Source: Snodgrassella gandavensis (GTDB lineage Bacteria; Pseudomonadota; Gammaproteobacteria; Burkholderiales; Neisseriaceae). Taken from it: DNA of 64,000 nucleotides. Shown here in pieces: positions 30,219 through 41,552 of this stretch. The stretch is taken from assembly GCF_914768025.1 (NCBI RefSeq), contig NZ_CAJZCE010000012.1, positions 1-64,000 of the forward strand. Reading direction: 5' to 3'. How positions within the stretch are numbered: the first letter of the stretch is position 1; each line of letters starts with the position of its first letter. The translations under genes and the position numbers were made by a program. The notes beneath the pieces are model-generated. The model worked only from the letters and a program-made list of their open reading frames with translations, had not been told where the DNA came from and did not search any database.

Positions 30219-31163
30219 TTAGGCAAAAAACTGCTGTATTAACTGCGCAGTTTGCTCATGCAGGCCAGCCGGATTAAACGGATCAAGCTGGTATTGAGGA
30301 TTCAGTTTGCGCAGCCAAGTAAGCTGGCGCTTGGCTAGTTGCCGGGTGGCAACGATACCGCGTTCAACAAAGGTGTTGTAATCGGTTAAACCGTTGAGAT
30401 AATCGAATGCCTGCCGATAGCCAACACAGCGAATCGAAGGCAGGTCGGAATGCAGGTCGGGGTATTGCAGACGCAGTGCTTCAACTTCTTCCACAAATCC
30501 TTGTGCCAGCATCGAATGAAAGCGGGTGGCAATCTGTATGCGCAGATGGGCACGATCGGTAGGAAACAGTGCCAGTGTGCATACATCCACTGGTGCCCGC
30601 TGGTTTTCCTGTCTGGCCAGATGGATACTCATGGGAATGCCGGTAATGTGATAGATTTCCAGAGCACGCTCAATGCGCTGGCTGTCGCCTGCGGATAGGC
30701 GTGCTGCCGTTACCGGGTCTACCTGTTGTAGCTGCGCATATAAATAACCCATACCATGTTGCTGTTTCAGTTTATCCAGTTCGGCACGGATTTGAGTATT
30801 GGCTTCGGGTAGGCTGTTCAGCCCCTGTGTAAGCGCATGGTAATACATCATGGTGCCGCCCACCAGTAAGGGCAGGTGGCCGCGGGCATGGATTTCTTCT
30901 ACCAAACGCACACAGTCGCTGACAAACTGGGCTGCGCTGTAGCTTTCCAGTGGTGAAATAATATCGATCAGATGGTGGGGCACCGCCTGTAATTCTTCTG
31001 CACTAGGCTTGGCCGTACCGATATTCATGTCACGATATATCAGTGCAGAATCCAGACTGATGATTTCAATCGGGAATTGTTCAGCCAGACTCAGGGCAAG
31101 GCTGGTTTTGCCGGAGGCAGTAGGGCCAAGCAAGGCAAAAACTTTGGGCAGGGAAGTAGCCAT
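30219..31163 (-). CDS. miaA: tRNA dimethylallyltransferase
   Basis: [54 protein letters not shown]. Confidence 0.96.
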   Translation of the reverse strand: MATSLPKVFALLGPTASGKTSLALSLAEQFPIEIISLDSALIYRDMNIGTAKPSAEELQAVPHHLIDIISPLESYSAAQFVSDCVRLVEEIHARGHLPLLVGGTMMYYHALTQGLNSLPEANTQIRAELDKLKQQHGMGYLYAQLQQVDPVTAARLSAGDSQRIERALEIYHITGIPMSIHLARQENQRAPVDVCTLALFPTDRAHLRIQIATRFHSMLAQGFVEEVEALRLQYPDLHSDLPSIRCVGYRQAFDYLNGLTDYNTFVERGIVATRQLAKRQLTWLRKLNPQYQLDPFNPAGLHEQTAQLIQQFFA

Positions 31164-31227
31164 GGCAGCAAATATATTTCTGAAACAGTTATTGTAGCGG
31201 TATCTGCTCAATTCAGCGACACATACA

Positions 31228-31345
31228 GTATAGGAAAATGTCGGGTTGTACACATTTCATTATAAAAAGACTCATAAGGCGTATTACCCGAAATCGCATT
31301 ATGGAGTCTAACCCTATTGTAGTCGGGCAGGTTTGATGAATTTTT
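31228..31345 (-). mobile_element. transposase C-terminal remnant (IS3/IS481-type integrase core end)
   Basis: Reverse-strand [30 protein letters not shown] reads like the terminal YN..R.H.A......P.E.F region of DDE transposases. Confidence 0.6.
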
Positions 31346-31643
31346 GGTTTTTTCGATGGTGATCACGTGTTTAATAAATCAATACTAGCGTTTCTCTTAA
31401 TATTTACGTCTATTATCAGAGTAAATACCATTAATGATATGAGGGCACTGTGCTAGTACGTTGTTTTGTAGAAACTGAGCTGAGTTAACTGAGATTTATC
31501 TGGGTAAATGGCTTCGTATACCTTGCGCAAAAAAACATCAATCCTGCTCAATAAGTATTATCTGGGCTGTTGCTTTCCCCACTATTTAAGCCAAGGTAAA
31601 CGCTTCAAATAATCAAAAAATATTCAATCTTTGGCGACATTTT

Positions 31644-32007
31644 ATGATGAATAATTATCATAAATTATTATCTTATTGTGTTGATGAAAATATCATTGCT
31701 CTGGAAGAACCCATGACTCGAAATCATAATTAGAAAATGGGCTGCGATAGAAATCGCTTCTAATGCTGAGTACTCGACTCAAACGGATTGTCTAGAAAAA
31801 CTGACCATTAATGGTGAGTATTTTGGTTTTATTCATACCGGGACTGCATTACAATTTAACCAAGTTTATCAACAAGCAATTGATTATCTGAGAAACAATA
31901 ATATTAAAATTGATGAGAATCGGCCTAGATTAGAGATAATGCATCGTGATTATTTACCTGATAATCCATTAAGTAAAGAAGAATTTTGGATTCCCATTAT
32001 TATGTAG
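31644..32007 (+). pseudogene. degraded regulator with C-terminal GyrI-like effector-binding domain (AraC/GyrI family)
   Basis: Frame ending 32007 reads LTINGEYFGFIHTGTALQFNQVYQQAIDYLRNNNIKIDENRPRLEIMHRDYLPDNPLSKEEFWIPIIM; upstream fragment NNYHKLLSYCVDENI in another frame. Confidence 0.5.
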
Positions 32008-32712
32008 CTAATAGAGAACTTTCTTGTTATGAATCGTGAAGATAATTTATTACATAGAATTCAAGTTGCCAATAATAATAAAAAATATCGGTAATTTGTT
32101 TTCCACTTGCGGGTGGTTGTGTCGCTAATTACAGTGATTGGAGCTGTCACAACACCATTATGCCTTAACCAAATTTCATTTTTTTCCATACATTCATTAT
32201 TCTTATTCGGAAGATTGCTATTATTGGTGTTCTTTATATCACTCTCCGCGTTTTATCCATTATAGATTTATAGACTGCCACAATTTTAGTGTTACTTTCA
32301 TTCCGATTTTGCAGAAGTTTGATATTTTCTTCTGTTGATAAAAGAGAATTTTGATAACCATCAAATTGTAAACTTAACTGTGAAAAACCGATGATAGCCG
32401 ATGGATTAATCATCTCCGTACCAACAATGCGAACTCTGCCACTATTCGCTGCACATCTCTCAGGCAGGATAACACTCGAGAGAATAATCACAGTATAAAC
32501 AAAATTTTTTAAGCATATTTCTCTCTGTCATTGTAGATAATTCAGTGTTGATGTGTGAATTCCCCCATTAAGACAGCCAATCAGCAATATTCTTGCAGCT
32601 AACATAATATACTTAATGGGTTAGCAACTTTACTTTTAACTCTTTTTTTATCAAACATCTCGTTGCATCAGCATGGCCAAAAATTATTTATATTTCCGTT
32701 TTGATTTTTAAT

Positions 32713-33005
32713 GTGATCTTCGCCAAAGCATTAGACCATGTCGACTTTTATAAATTGCTTATTTTGGTAATATGGTTGCTGATATTGTTGTGCTGATATC
32801 CAATTATCAGCAGAATGCTGGCGAACACGATTGTAATAATTTCAATATATTTGAAGAGTGTTTTATTGACCTGCTGCTGTGCTGGGTAATAACAATAATG
32901 AGTAATACAGGTCTTGAGCGTGTGTAAACAGCTTTCAGCAACAGCATTGTTCCAACGATTTCCAGTTCGGCATATATTTGTTTAAGCCCATACTGTGACA
33001 ATAAT
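32713..33005 (-). mobile_element. degraded IS3-family-like transposase 3' remnant (copy B)
   Basis: Reverse-strand WNNAVAESCLHTLKTCITHY...KTLFKYIEI then, in another frame, YNRVRQHSADNWISAQQYQQPYYQNKQFIKVDMV. Confidence 0.7.
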
Positions 33006-33396
33006 CATATAAAATCAGCACCAAATGTCCGTCTTGCGCGTTTTACTAGATTTATGATTTTTTCTTTTTTAGCGTTAAAGTTATCTTGCCCCTTAAAAAA
33101 GCTGTATGAATTTAGTGTAGCCATTCCAATATAGATAACAGTTTCTTTCTAACGATTTATCATCGGTAATCTGAGAAAAATAATTTTCTGAATAAGTAAT
33201 AACTATATGATAAATGTTATTTTTTTGTGAGGAAGTTTCCTGCGAATGTTCAATTTGTCTCGTATCGATGAATTTTATATCTTGGGTGAAAGATTGCATA
33301 ATACAAGTAAATTGAAGCATTAACCTTTATAATGACAGGACAAAAACCATTGTAGTTGTACTAGAGTGAGTTACTTAGTCAGGAACAAGCATTTTC

Positions 33397-34287
33397 ATGA
33401 ACAGCCAGTTTAACCATATCGGGATAGTGACACGGCCGCAAACGCCAATGATGAGTGCAGTATTGGATGAACTCATTGCTTTTTTATGCGATGAGGGTCT
33501 TTCTGTATATCTGGATAGTGAAGCACAGGCAGATAACCAGATTAATCCGCAACAGTTGCAACGTTGTCATGTCATCAGTAAGTGTGAAATGGGGCGGCGC
33601 TGCGATCTGGTAATGGTACTGGGTGGTGATGGAACTCTGCTGTCGGTTGCGCGCAAACTGGCGCCATACCGAGTACCGCTGATAGGCATTCATCAGGGAC
33701 ATCTGGGCTTTCTGACACAGGTACCCCGAGCACAAATGATAACCGAACTGTCCGGTATGCTTACCGGAAAATACTTGCCGGAAGAGCGCATCTTACTGGA
33801 AGCTACCGTAGTACGTGCCAGTGGGGAGGTTTATCATTCGCTGGCATTGAACGATGTGGTGCTCAGCCGTGGCGCACTGGGGCAGATGATTGAATTTGAA
33901 GTTTTTATCAATAAAGAATTTGTCTACACTCAGCGCTCAGATGGTTTGATTGTGTCTACTCCGACAGGCTCAACCGCATATGCACTGGCTGCTGGCGGTC
34001 CGATTCTGCAACCCACCTTGCGAGCCTTCAGTCTGGTGCCCATTTGCCCGCAGTCGATGTCGAATCGGCCGATCGCTGTCAGTGATACCAGTGAAATTGA
34101 AGTACTGATTACCAAAGGTAGTGATGCACGTGCCCATTTTGACGGGCAGGCATTTTTTGATTTGCATACTATGGATAAAATCCGTATCAATCGTTATCGT
34201 AATTCTCTCAGGATTCTCCATCCGGTTAATTATCAGTATTACAAAACCCTGCGCCAGAAACTGCATTGGGGAGACCAGCTAGTATAA
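33397..34287 (+). CDS. nadK: NAD kinase
   Basis: LVMVLGGDGTLLSVAR, GIHQGHLGFLTQV, DGLIVSTPTGSTAYALAAGGPI. Confidence 0.97.
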   Translation: MNSQFNHIGIVTRPQTPMMSAVLDELIAFLCDEGLSVYLDSEAQADNQINPQQLQRCHVISKCEMGRRCDLVMVLGGDGTLLSVARKLAPYRVPLIGIHQGHLGFLTQVPRAQMITELSGMLTGKYLPEERILLEATVVRASGEVYHSLALNDVVLSRGALGQMIEFEVFINKEFVYTQRSDGLIVSTPTGSTAYALAAGGPILQPTLRAFSLVPICPQSMSNRPIAVSDTSEIEVLITKGSDARAHFDGQAFFDLHTMDKIRINRYRNSLRILHPVNYQYYKTLRQKLHWGDQLV

Positions 34288-34541
34288 GTATTTGGTAACA
34301 GGCACGAATAATATCTGTACCATCAGAGATCAATCTGTCTTGGTGGGATTTTGTGACCGGTTTTGTGTATCAAACAGGAAAGACCATCTCCGCAATTTTG
34401 AAAAAATTGTGGCAAAAAATTAATAAAACCGAAATATATTATGAGTAATTTTAGTTTTTTCTAAAAAATAGTTTCCTGTTTTCCTAAAAAATACTAAAAT
34501 TAGGCATAAATCATTAATGCTTTCTTTAAGAAAGGCTGTTT

Positions 34542-36203
34542 ATGCTTCTGGCGTTATCTTTGCGTGACTTTGTGATAGTCGATGAACTGAATCTGAGTTT
34601 TCAAGGCGGGTTTACCGTACTGACAGGTGAAACTGGTGCAGGCAAATCGATTACACTGGATGCTTTAGGCCTGTTGCTGGGCGATAAGGCTGATTACGGA
34701 CAGATTCGCCATGGTGCCAAGGAAGCGCAGTTATCCGCATTGTTTGATGTTGGTGATGTGCCGCAGGCATGTGCGCTATTACAGGAACAAGGGTTACTGG
34801 ATGAACACGAAACGCAGTTGAGTATTCGACGCATAATTGATGTGAAAGGCAAAAGTCGCAGCTTCATCAATAATCAGACAGTTACGCTTGGCCAGTTGCG
34901 CCAGATTGGCGAATTACTGATTGATATTCATGGTCAGAACGCCCATCACTCTTTAAACAGTGAAGCAGCACAACGTGTCTTACTGGATGCTTTTGCTGGT
35001 GCGGATAAGGAAGTTGCGCGGGTACGCGAGGCCTATCAGCGCTGGCATGATGCAGAACGTGAGCTGGAAAAAGCACAAACTCAGGCCGAAAGCCTGAATA
35101 TTGAACGAGAACGGTTACAATGGCGCTTTGATGAACTCAGTGCATTGAATCTTCAAGAAAATGAATGGGAAAATCTCAGCCGGAGTTATGACGCACTGGT
35201 GCATGCGGCAGATATCCTGCAAACAGCAGCCAGTGTGGAAGAGATACTTAATGGTGATGATGGCCTGCAAAGCCGTCTGTATCACTGCCGGCAGCAACTG
35301 GCTGTACTGACCAAAGCTGCGCCGGCCTTTGCCGACAGTGTAACATTGCTGGAATCAGTAGAAGCTGAGCTGGGGGAAGTCAGTGCTTATCTGCGCGACG
35401 CCAGTGCCAGTGTTGAAACCGATGAGAATCTGCTGGCACAACAGGAACAGCGGATGCAGGAATTAATGAGCATGGCACGCAAATATCGGCTGGAACCACC
35501 ACAACTGCCTACAGAGCTGGCCAAGGTTGAAGCCGCTTTGAATGAACTGGAAGCATCTGCCGATATTGACGCATTACATGCACGGGTAGCTGAGCGCAAA
35601 AATGAATACATGCAGGCAGCCCAGCAGTTATCGGCCAAGCGTCATCAGGCGGCCAAAAAGCTGGCGAAGCAAACCACTGCCCACATGCAGAATCTGGCCA
35701 TGCAGGGTGCCCGCTTTCATATTGAGCTCTTAAGCGCCTCACCGTCTTTGCATGGTCTGGAACAGATACAGTATCAAGTGGCGGCTAATCAGGGCACACC
35801 TTTACGCGCTATGAGCAAAGTGGCTTCCGGCGGTGAACTGGCACGTATCAGTCTGGCGCTGCAAATGGTTACCAGCCAGTACAATGCAGTACCCACGCTG
35901 ATTTTTGATGAAGTTGATACCGGCATTGGTGGTGCTGTGGCCGATGTTGTCGGCCGCGCCTTACGCAGTCTGGGACAAAACCGTCAGGTACTGGCCGTAA
36001 CTCATCTACCACAGGTAGCCGCCTGCGGCCAGCAGCACTGGCAGGTACGCAAGCACAGCAGCAAAGGGCAGACAGTCAGCGAGATAAAAGTTCTAACATC
36101 TGCTGGCCGTGTGGATGAGATTGCGCGTATGCTTGGCGGTGAAACCATTACCGATACCACGCGTAATCATGCTAGTGAAATGCTGGCGCTGGCACAAAAT
36201 TGA
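34542..36203 (+). CDS. recN: DNA repair protein RecN
   Basis: FTVLTGETGAGKSITLDALGLLLG Walker A; MSKVASGGELARISLALQ; LIFDEVDTGIGGAVADVVG. Confidence 0.98.
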   Translation: MLLALSLRDFVIVDELNLSFQGGFTVLTGETGAGKSITLDALGLLLGDKADYGQIRHGAKEAQLSALFDVGDVPQACALLQEQGLLDEHETQLSIRRIIDVKGKSRSFINNQTVTLGQLRQIGELLIDIHGQNAHHSLNSEAAQRVLLDAFAGADKEVARVREAYQRWHDAERELEKAQTQAESLNIERERLQWRFDELSALNLQENEWENLSRSYDALVHAADILQTAASVEEILNGDDGLQSRLYHCRQQLAVLTKAAPAFADSVTLLESVEAELGEVSAYLRDASASVETDENLLAQQEQRMQELMSMARKYRLEPPQLPTELAKVEAALNELEASADIDALHARVAERKNEYMQAAQQLSAKRHQAAKKLAKQTTAHMQNLAMQGARFHIELLSASPSLHGLEQIQYQVAANQGTPLRAMSKVASGGELARISLALQMVTSQYNAVPTLIFDEVDTGIGGAVADVVGRALRSLGQNRQVLAVTHLPQVAACGQQHWQVRKHSSKGQTVSEIKVLTSAGRVDEIARMLGGETITDTTRNHASEMLALAQN

Positions 36204-36485
36204 AGCGGTTATGCTGGCATTACCAGATAACTCTAATAGTCTGGCTATGGGCTTTAAAGGCACTGCTTCAGCAGGCACGCTATTCAATCTGGCCGATACC
36301 AATCATTAAATAATCGAGTTTAATTAAACTATGATTGGTGCATATCATGACTGTTTGGTTAATAGTGCTGGCACGTTTTACCAATTTAACCATACTTCAG
36401 AAAATATGCTATATGTTTGTGAAGAATTGGCAGCCAGCCTGTATTAATCTGATTAATGAAAATAAAGCAGTAACAAGGGGACAAA

Positions 36486-37707
36486 ATGACAACATATAAT
36501 CTACTGCAAGCGGAACAAGCCAAACCAATTAAAATGTGGACCCAAGGGGTACCGGTAGATGAAAAAGCCAAAGCGCAACTGATTAAAACCGCACAACTTC
36601 CGTTTATTTTCCAGCATATTGCGGTTATGCCTGATGTACATGTGGGGAAAGGTTCCACAATTGGCAGCGTTATCCCAACACTGGGAGCAATAATTCCGGC
36701 CGCAGTGGGCGTGGATATCGGTTGCGGCATGATGGCAGTGCAGACTTCACTGATGGCGGTTGATTTACCGGATAATTTGCTGGCGCTGCGGCAGGAAATC
36801 GAAAAAGCAGTACCACACGGGCTAACACCCAGACATCGCGGCCGCGATCAGGGTAGCTGGCAGAATCCGCCCTCAGTGGTTGAGCAGTACTGGCAGCAAC
36901 TGCTGCCGGGATTTGAACAGCTCACCGCCAAATATCCGCGATTTCTCAATACTAATAACTATCGCCATCTGGGCACGCTCGGTACCGGTAATCACTTTAT
37001 TGAAATCTGTCTGGATGAAGCCGAGCGGGTGTGGATAATGCTGCATAGTGGTTCACGTGGCATTGGTAATGCCATTGGAACTTTTTTCATCGAACTGGCG
37101 AAAAAGGATATGCAGGTGCATATCCAGAATCTGCCGGATGAAAATCTGGCTTATCTGCGTGAAGGCACTGAACACTTTGAAGATTATGTTTCAGCCGTAC
37201 ACTGGGCACAAGAGTTTGCGCGCTTAAACCGCGAAACTATGATGCATAATGTGATTGCGGCGTTACGTAAGGTAATCAGCAAGCCCTTTAACACGCATCT
37301 GGCCGCAGTGAACTGTCATCATAATTATGTGCAGAAAGAGCAGCATTTTGGCGCAGAGGTTTTTATTACCCGCAAGGGCGCGGTTTCAGCACGAACAGGC
37401 GAGCTGGGCATTATTCCCGGCTCGATGGGGGGCGCAGAGTTATATTGTCAGAGGTTTAGGCAATGCAGACAGTTTCTGTTCCTGCTCGCATGGTGCAGGA
37501 AGAGTGATGAGCCGCACCGCAGCCAAAAAACAATTTAGTATTGCTGATCAGATTCAGGCCACTGCACATGTGGAGTGTCGCAAGGATGCCGGTGTGATTG
37601 ATGAAATTCCGATGGCCTATAAGGATATTGATGCTGTCATGACGGCACAGAATGAGCTGGTAGAGATTGTCCACCGCTTGCGGCAGGTGGTGTGTGTGAA
37701 AGGCTAG
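36486..37707 (+). pseudogene. rtcB: RtcB family RNA ligase, frameshifted at a G6 run (37427-37432)
   Basis: 36486..37538 reads MPDVHVGKGSTIGSVIPTLGAIIPAAVGVDIGCGM ... GIIPGSMGG then goes off-family; 37327..37707 frame resumes GAQSYIVRGLGNADSFCSCSHGAGRVMSRTAAKKQF. Confidence 0.88.
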
Positions 37708-37856
37708 CGTAATGTTATCCAGCCAGAGCAGTATCTGGCAGATGCGATGTTGTAATGAGTATTGGAGTGGATGAGGCAGTTTCGCGCAGAGAATGTTTGG
37801 TCTCTTGCATGCACGTTGTATAATCATATTTTACAATAATCCGTGATGGGCTATTT

Positions 37857-38096
37857 ATGAGCGAACCACATAGTGATGCTACTCTGGATGTTATCGGCCT
37901 GAATTGCCCCATGCCGATTCTGCGTGCCAAAAAAGCGCTGGCTGCGCTGGATGCTGGGCAGGTATTGCAGGTACTGGCAACAGATAAAAGTGCGCCAGAT
38001 GATTTTGCCGCTTTCTGCCGCCAGACCGGGCATGAATTGCTGCATCTGCAAAACAGGGATGACGATGTAATCATAATGTGGGTAAAACACCGTTAA
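37857..38096 (+). CDS. sulfurtransferase TusA/SirA family protein
   Basis: ATLDVIGLNCPMPILRAKKAL CPxP motif. Confidence 0.93.
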   Translation: MSEPHSDATLDVIGLNCPMPILRAKKALAALDAGQVLQVLATDKSAPDDFAAFCRQTGHELLHLQNRDDDVIIMWVKHR

Positions 38097-38243
38097 AGCC
38101 AGACTGGCTGTGATTTAATACCATTATCCACAACATCTTTTTAGTTGCTATGTCGGTTCTGGATATAGGAACGACGGTAGAGTAGTACCTTAATCAATTG
38201 TCTTTTTAAGCAGTATAATAGCCTGTTAATGAAACGGATACAG

Positions 38244-39278
38244 ATGCAGACTCTCACCATAACCCGACCCGATGACTGGCATCTTCATGTACGTGATGGT
38301 GCAGCTTTAAAAGCAGTAGTGCCATTCAGTGCACGACAGATGGGGCGCGCCGTGATTATGCCTAATCTGAAGCCACCGGTAACCACCGTTGCAGCTGCAA
38401 TGGCCTATCGTGAGCGTATTCTGGCGGCAGTGCCGGCTGATAGCCATTTTCAGCCACTGATGACTTTATACCTGACCAACCAGACCACACCGGCACTTAT
38501 CCGCGAAGCCAAAGCAGCAGGTATCATTGCGTGCAAGCTGTACCCTGCTGGTGCGACAACTAATTCTGCGGCAGGGGTAAGTGACTTATGGGCTTTATTA
38601 CCCGTACTGGAAACCATGGCCGAAGTAGGCTTGCCACTACTGGTACATGGCGAGGTAACCAAAAGCGAAATCGATATCTTTGACCGTGAGGCGGTATTTA
38701 TTGATGAGTTGTTGCAACCATTGTTGCAGCGTCTGCCTAGCCTGAAACTGGTGTTTGAGCATATTACTACCGCAGAAGCAGCGCGGCTGGTGGCTGAAAC
38801 GAGTGATAATGTGGCTGCTACGGTAACACCACAGCATTTACTTTATAACCGCAATGCCTTACTGGTGGGCGGAATGCAGCCGCACCATTACTGTTTGCCG
38901 GTACTTAAGCGTGAAAACCATCGACAGGCTCTGTTACAGGCTGTTAGTGGTGCGCAGTCACATAAATTTTTTCTGGGCACGGATAGTGCTCCTCATGCAC
39001 AGGCCAGTAAAGAATGTGCCTGTGGCTGTGCAGGCATCTTTAGTGCTTTTGCGGCTATTGAGTTGTATGCAGAGGCATTTGAAGAAGCCGGCGCACTGGA
39101 TAAATTACAGGCTTTTGCCGCTGAAAACGGCCCGCGTTTTTATGGTCTGGCTCCGAATACGGATACAATCACACTGGTAAAACGCACTCGGACAGTACCG
39201 CCATACTTTCCATATGGTCATGAGCACCTGATACCATTACGTGCAAATGGCACCATTGGCTGGACTGTAGTGGAATAA
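38244..39278 (+). CDS. pyrC: dihydroorotase
   Basis: [69 protein letters not shown]. Confidence 0.97.
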   Translation: MQTLTITRPDDWHLHVRDGAALKAVVPFSARQMGRAVIMPNLKPPVTTVAAAMAYRERILAAVPADSHFQPLMTLYLTNQTTPALIREAKAAGIIACKLYPAGATTNSAAGVSDLWALLPVLETMAEVGLPLLVHGEVTKSEIDIFDREAVFIDELLQPLLQRLPSLKLVFEHITTAEAARLVAETSDNVAATVTPQHLLYNRNALLVGGMQPHHYCLPVLKRENHRQALLQAVSGAQSHKFFLGTDSAPHAQASKECACGCAGIFSAFAAIELYAEAFEEAGALDKLQAFAAENGPRFYGLAPNTDTITLVKRTRTVPPYFPYGHEHLIPLRANGTIGWTVVE

Positions 39279-39286
39279 TTCAACAT

Positions 39287-39733
39287 ATGCAGGATTCACA
39301 CACAAAAATAAATCAGTTGCCGCTACAGGGGCATCAGACTGAAATTCGGGTACGTGGTTTTCATCTGGATGGGTATCGGCATGTTAACAATGCGCGCTAT
39401 CTGGAATTTCTGGAAGAGGCACGCTGGCACTATTTTGATGAAGCCGGTTTAACACCGCTGTTTACTGCTGCCGGCTGTGGGATGGCAGTGATTAATATCA
39501 ATATCAGTTACCGGCGCAGCGCCGGTTTTGGTGATGATTTGCTGATTACTACCGCTTTTAGCCGAGTGCAGCCGCGTAAAGTGGAAGTTAGCCAGATTAT
39601 CACGCTGAAAAATACTGGCCAGACAGTAGTACAGGCACAGGTTGCATTTGTGGCTTTCGACCAGCAAAGCAATAAGGCAGTTTCTTTTCCTGCCGTTATA
39701 CTGCAGCGGTTTAATGCTCTATTGCAGAAATAG
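39287..39733 (+). CDS. acyl-CoA thioesterase (4HBT / YbgC-like)
   Basis: LDGYRHVNNARYLEFLEEARWHYFDEAGL. Confidence 0.88.
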   Translation: MQDSHTKINQLPLQGHQTEIRVRGFHLDGYRHVNNARYLEFLEEARWHYFDEAGLTPLFTAAGCGMAVININISYRRSAGFGDDLLITTAFSRVQPRKVEVSQIITLKNTGQTVVQAQVAFVAFDQQSNKAVSFPAVILQRFNALLQK

Positions 39734-39786
39734 TTAAGCCAGTAAAAAACCCTGCCAGAAGCAGGGCTTTTTACTGGCTTAACTAT
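39730..39786. terminator. bidirectional terminator: 26-bp inverted repeat with one mismatch
   Basis: ATAGTTAAGCCAGTAAAAAACCCTGC cagaa GCAGGGCTTTTTACTGGCTTAACTAT between convergent genes. Confidence 0.9.
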
Positions 39787-39789
39787 ATA

Positions 39790-40011
39790 TCAGGCTTTAC
39801 CGTCTGCTTCACGCAGCATGGCATAAATCTCGTCTTTCAGCCGTAATTTTTCCCGTTTCAGCTCGTCTAGGTTATCCAGACCACTGGTAACAGGATTATT
39901 AGTCAGACCAGTAATTTTGTCATCCAGTCGGTTGTGTTCTTCAAATATATTGGCAAAATGATTATTTTCCGCCTTTAATTTGGTAATCAGGTCGCGATAT
40001 TCTGGAAACAT
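39790..40011 (-). CDS. YdcH family (DUF465) protein
   Basis: FPEYRDLITKLKAENNHFANIFEEHNRLDDKI ... LKREKLRLKDEIYAML. Confidence 0.92.
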   Translation of the reverse strand: MFPEYRDLITKLKAENNHFANIFEEHNRLDDKITGLTNNPVTSGLDNLDELKREKLRLKDEIYAMLREADGKA

Positions 40012-40155
40012 ATAACATCCTTTACAGTTTGGTTGAAATGATTTTTATTATTTTGCATTAATTATAGCTTAAGGTATATAAGATTGCGCTAATTATGACG
40101 TAAAAAGTCACGATAACATGTTAAAATGACACAATAATACCCACGGGAGTTTACA

Positions 40156-40746
40156 ATGTACAAACGGTTAATGGGCTGGCTAAGCATATTTATTCTGGCC
40201 TCGAGCCTGAGTGGCTGTGGCTATAATACGATGCAGTCACAGGATGAGGCCGCTAATGCGGCGTGGTCGGAAGTTCTGAATCAGTATCAGCGTCGTGCCG
40301 ATTTGGTGCCTAATCTGGTGAATACGGTTAAGGGCTATGCCAAACATGAACAGCAGGTTTTAACTGAGGTAACCAATGCTCGTTCACGGGTTGGCAGTTT
40401 GAACATGACCAGCAGCGATGCAGATGATCCAGCGAAAATGCACCAGTTTTCACAGGCTCAAGGTAATTTAAGTAGTGCCTTAAGCCGTTTGCTGGTGGTA
40501 AGTGAAAATTATCCCGACCTGAAAGCCGACCAGAGCTTCCGTGATTTGCAGGCACAGCTTGAAGGTACGGAAAATCGCATCGCGCTGGCGCGTAACCGCT
40601 ATATTCAAACGGTGCAGGTATATAACACTACATTGCGCTCTTTCCCGAATAATATCACTGCCAAAATTTTCGGTATGCATGTGCGGCCAAACTTTGTACC
40701 GGAAAATGAAGCTGCTGTGAAACAGGCGCCACAGGTAGAATTCTAG
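40156..40746 (+). CDS. LemA family protein
   Basis: AAWSEVLNQYQRRADLVPNLVNTVKGYAKHEQQVLTEVTNAR. Confidence 0.95.
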   Translation: MYKRLMGWLSIFILASSLSGCGYNTMQSQDEAANAAWSEVLNQYQRRADLVPNLVNTVKGYAKHEQQVLTEVTNARSRVGSLNMTSSDADDPAKMHQFSQAQGNLSSALSRLLVVSENYPDLKADQSFRDLQAQLEGTENRIALARNRYIQTVQVYNTTLRSFPNNITAKIFGMHVRPNFVPENEAAVKQAPQVEF

Positions 40747-40788
40747 TTTTGCTATCTGCCTGATTGTTCATTTCAATACCAAACAGCC

Positions 40789-40813
40789 AGTTTGTATAAA
40801 CTGGCTGTTTCTC
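40789..40813 (+). terminator. terminator-like hairpin after lemA
   Basis: AACAGCCAGTTTGTATAAACTGGCTGTTTCT. Confidence 0.7.
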
Positions 40814-41078
40814 TGTCAAATCATCACAAAACCGGCTTTTCGTGTGCAGTAAAGCAGACTTGTATCAGTTCGGTAGCATTCAATCTTGCATATTCAGGCA
40901 AAATTTTGGTTGTTGCGAAATATAATTCAGTTGCGCTATTAACTGTCTGGTTATGGTGTCATTAAATTTCTGGCTATGCATATGATGAGCTATTTATAAT
41001 GATGCCTGTCGGTTTGATAACAGCCAGTTGTTTCAATATTAATCCACATATTTTTAGAATAAATAACGGTGAAAAACA

Positions 41079-41552
41079 ATGTATGTATATAGATTGTATG
41101 GATTTTATTTTGACAGGAAACGAAAAGGCTGGTTGGATTTTTTCAGACGAATGGATAAAGTTTATCTCCCCCGAATTGAAAACCCTACTGTGGAGCAGAT
41201 GCAACAATACCTTGAAATTTTGAGAACCAATAATGGCTTTCTGAGTCTGTGGAAGCAGTCGAAAAGTAAACCAACTTCACTTGGTATGGAAATAACTTTG
41301 TATTCTGATAATCATGAGACTGATATTCAGACTTATATGGTATTACTGGGTGAAGAAACTGAAGAGGATTATGAAGTCAGAACATTTTATAATCCTGCGG
41401 CACCTAACAATCCTGAGGCACCCCGAGGAATGACTTATATGCTTGGGGATTGTTATGCAGCTAGCTCTACTGTTCGGAATTTTGCTATGGTTATCCATGT
41501 ATTTACAGAATTTTTAACCACTGGCGATGTGAGTAGGAATTTACTTAATTAA
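41079..41552 (+). CDS. hypothetical protein, 157 aa
   Basis: Intact ORF inserted between lemA and the TPM-domain gene; no recognised domain. Confidence 0.65.
   Translation: MYVYRLYGFYFDRKRKGWLDFFRRMDKVYLPRIENPTVEQMQQYLEILRTNNGFLSLWKQSKSKPTSLGMEITLYSDNHETDIQTYMVLLGEETEEDYEVRTFYNPAAPNNPEAPRGMTYMLGDCYAASSTVRNFAMVIHVFTEFLTTGDVSRNLLN

Noticed and set aside
32234-32491. 85-codon minus-strand ORF in the degraded miaA-nadK interval
   Set aside because: Possibly part of a frameshifted secreted protein (MLKKFCLY... just upstream in another frame), but too short and unrecognised to call a gene.
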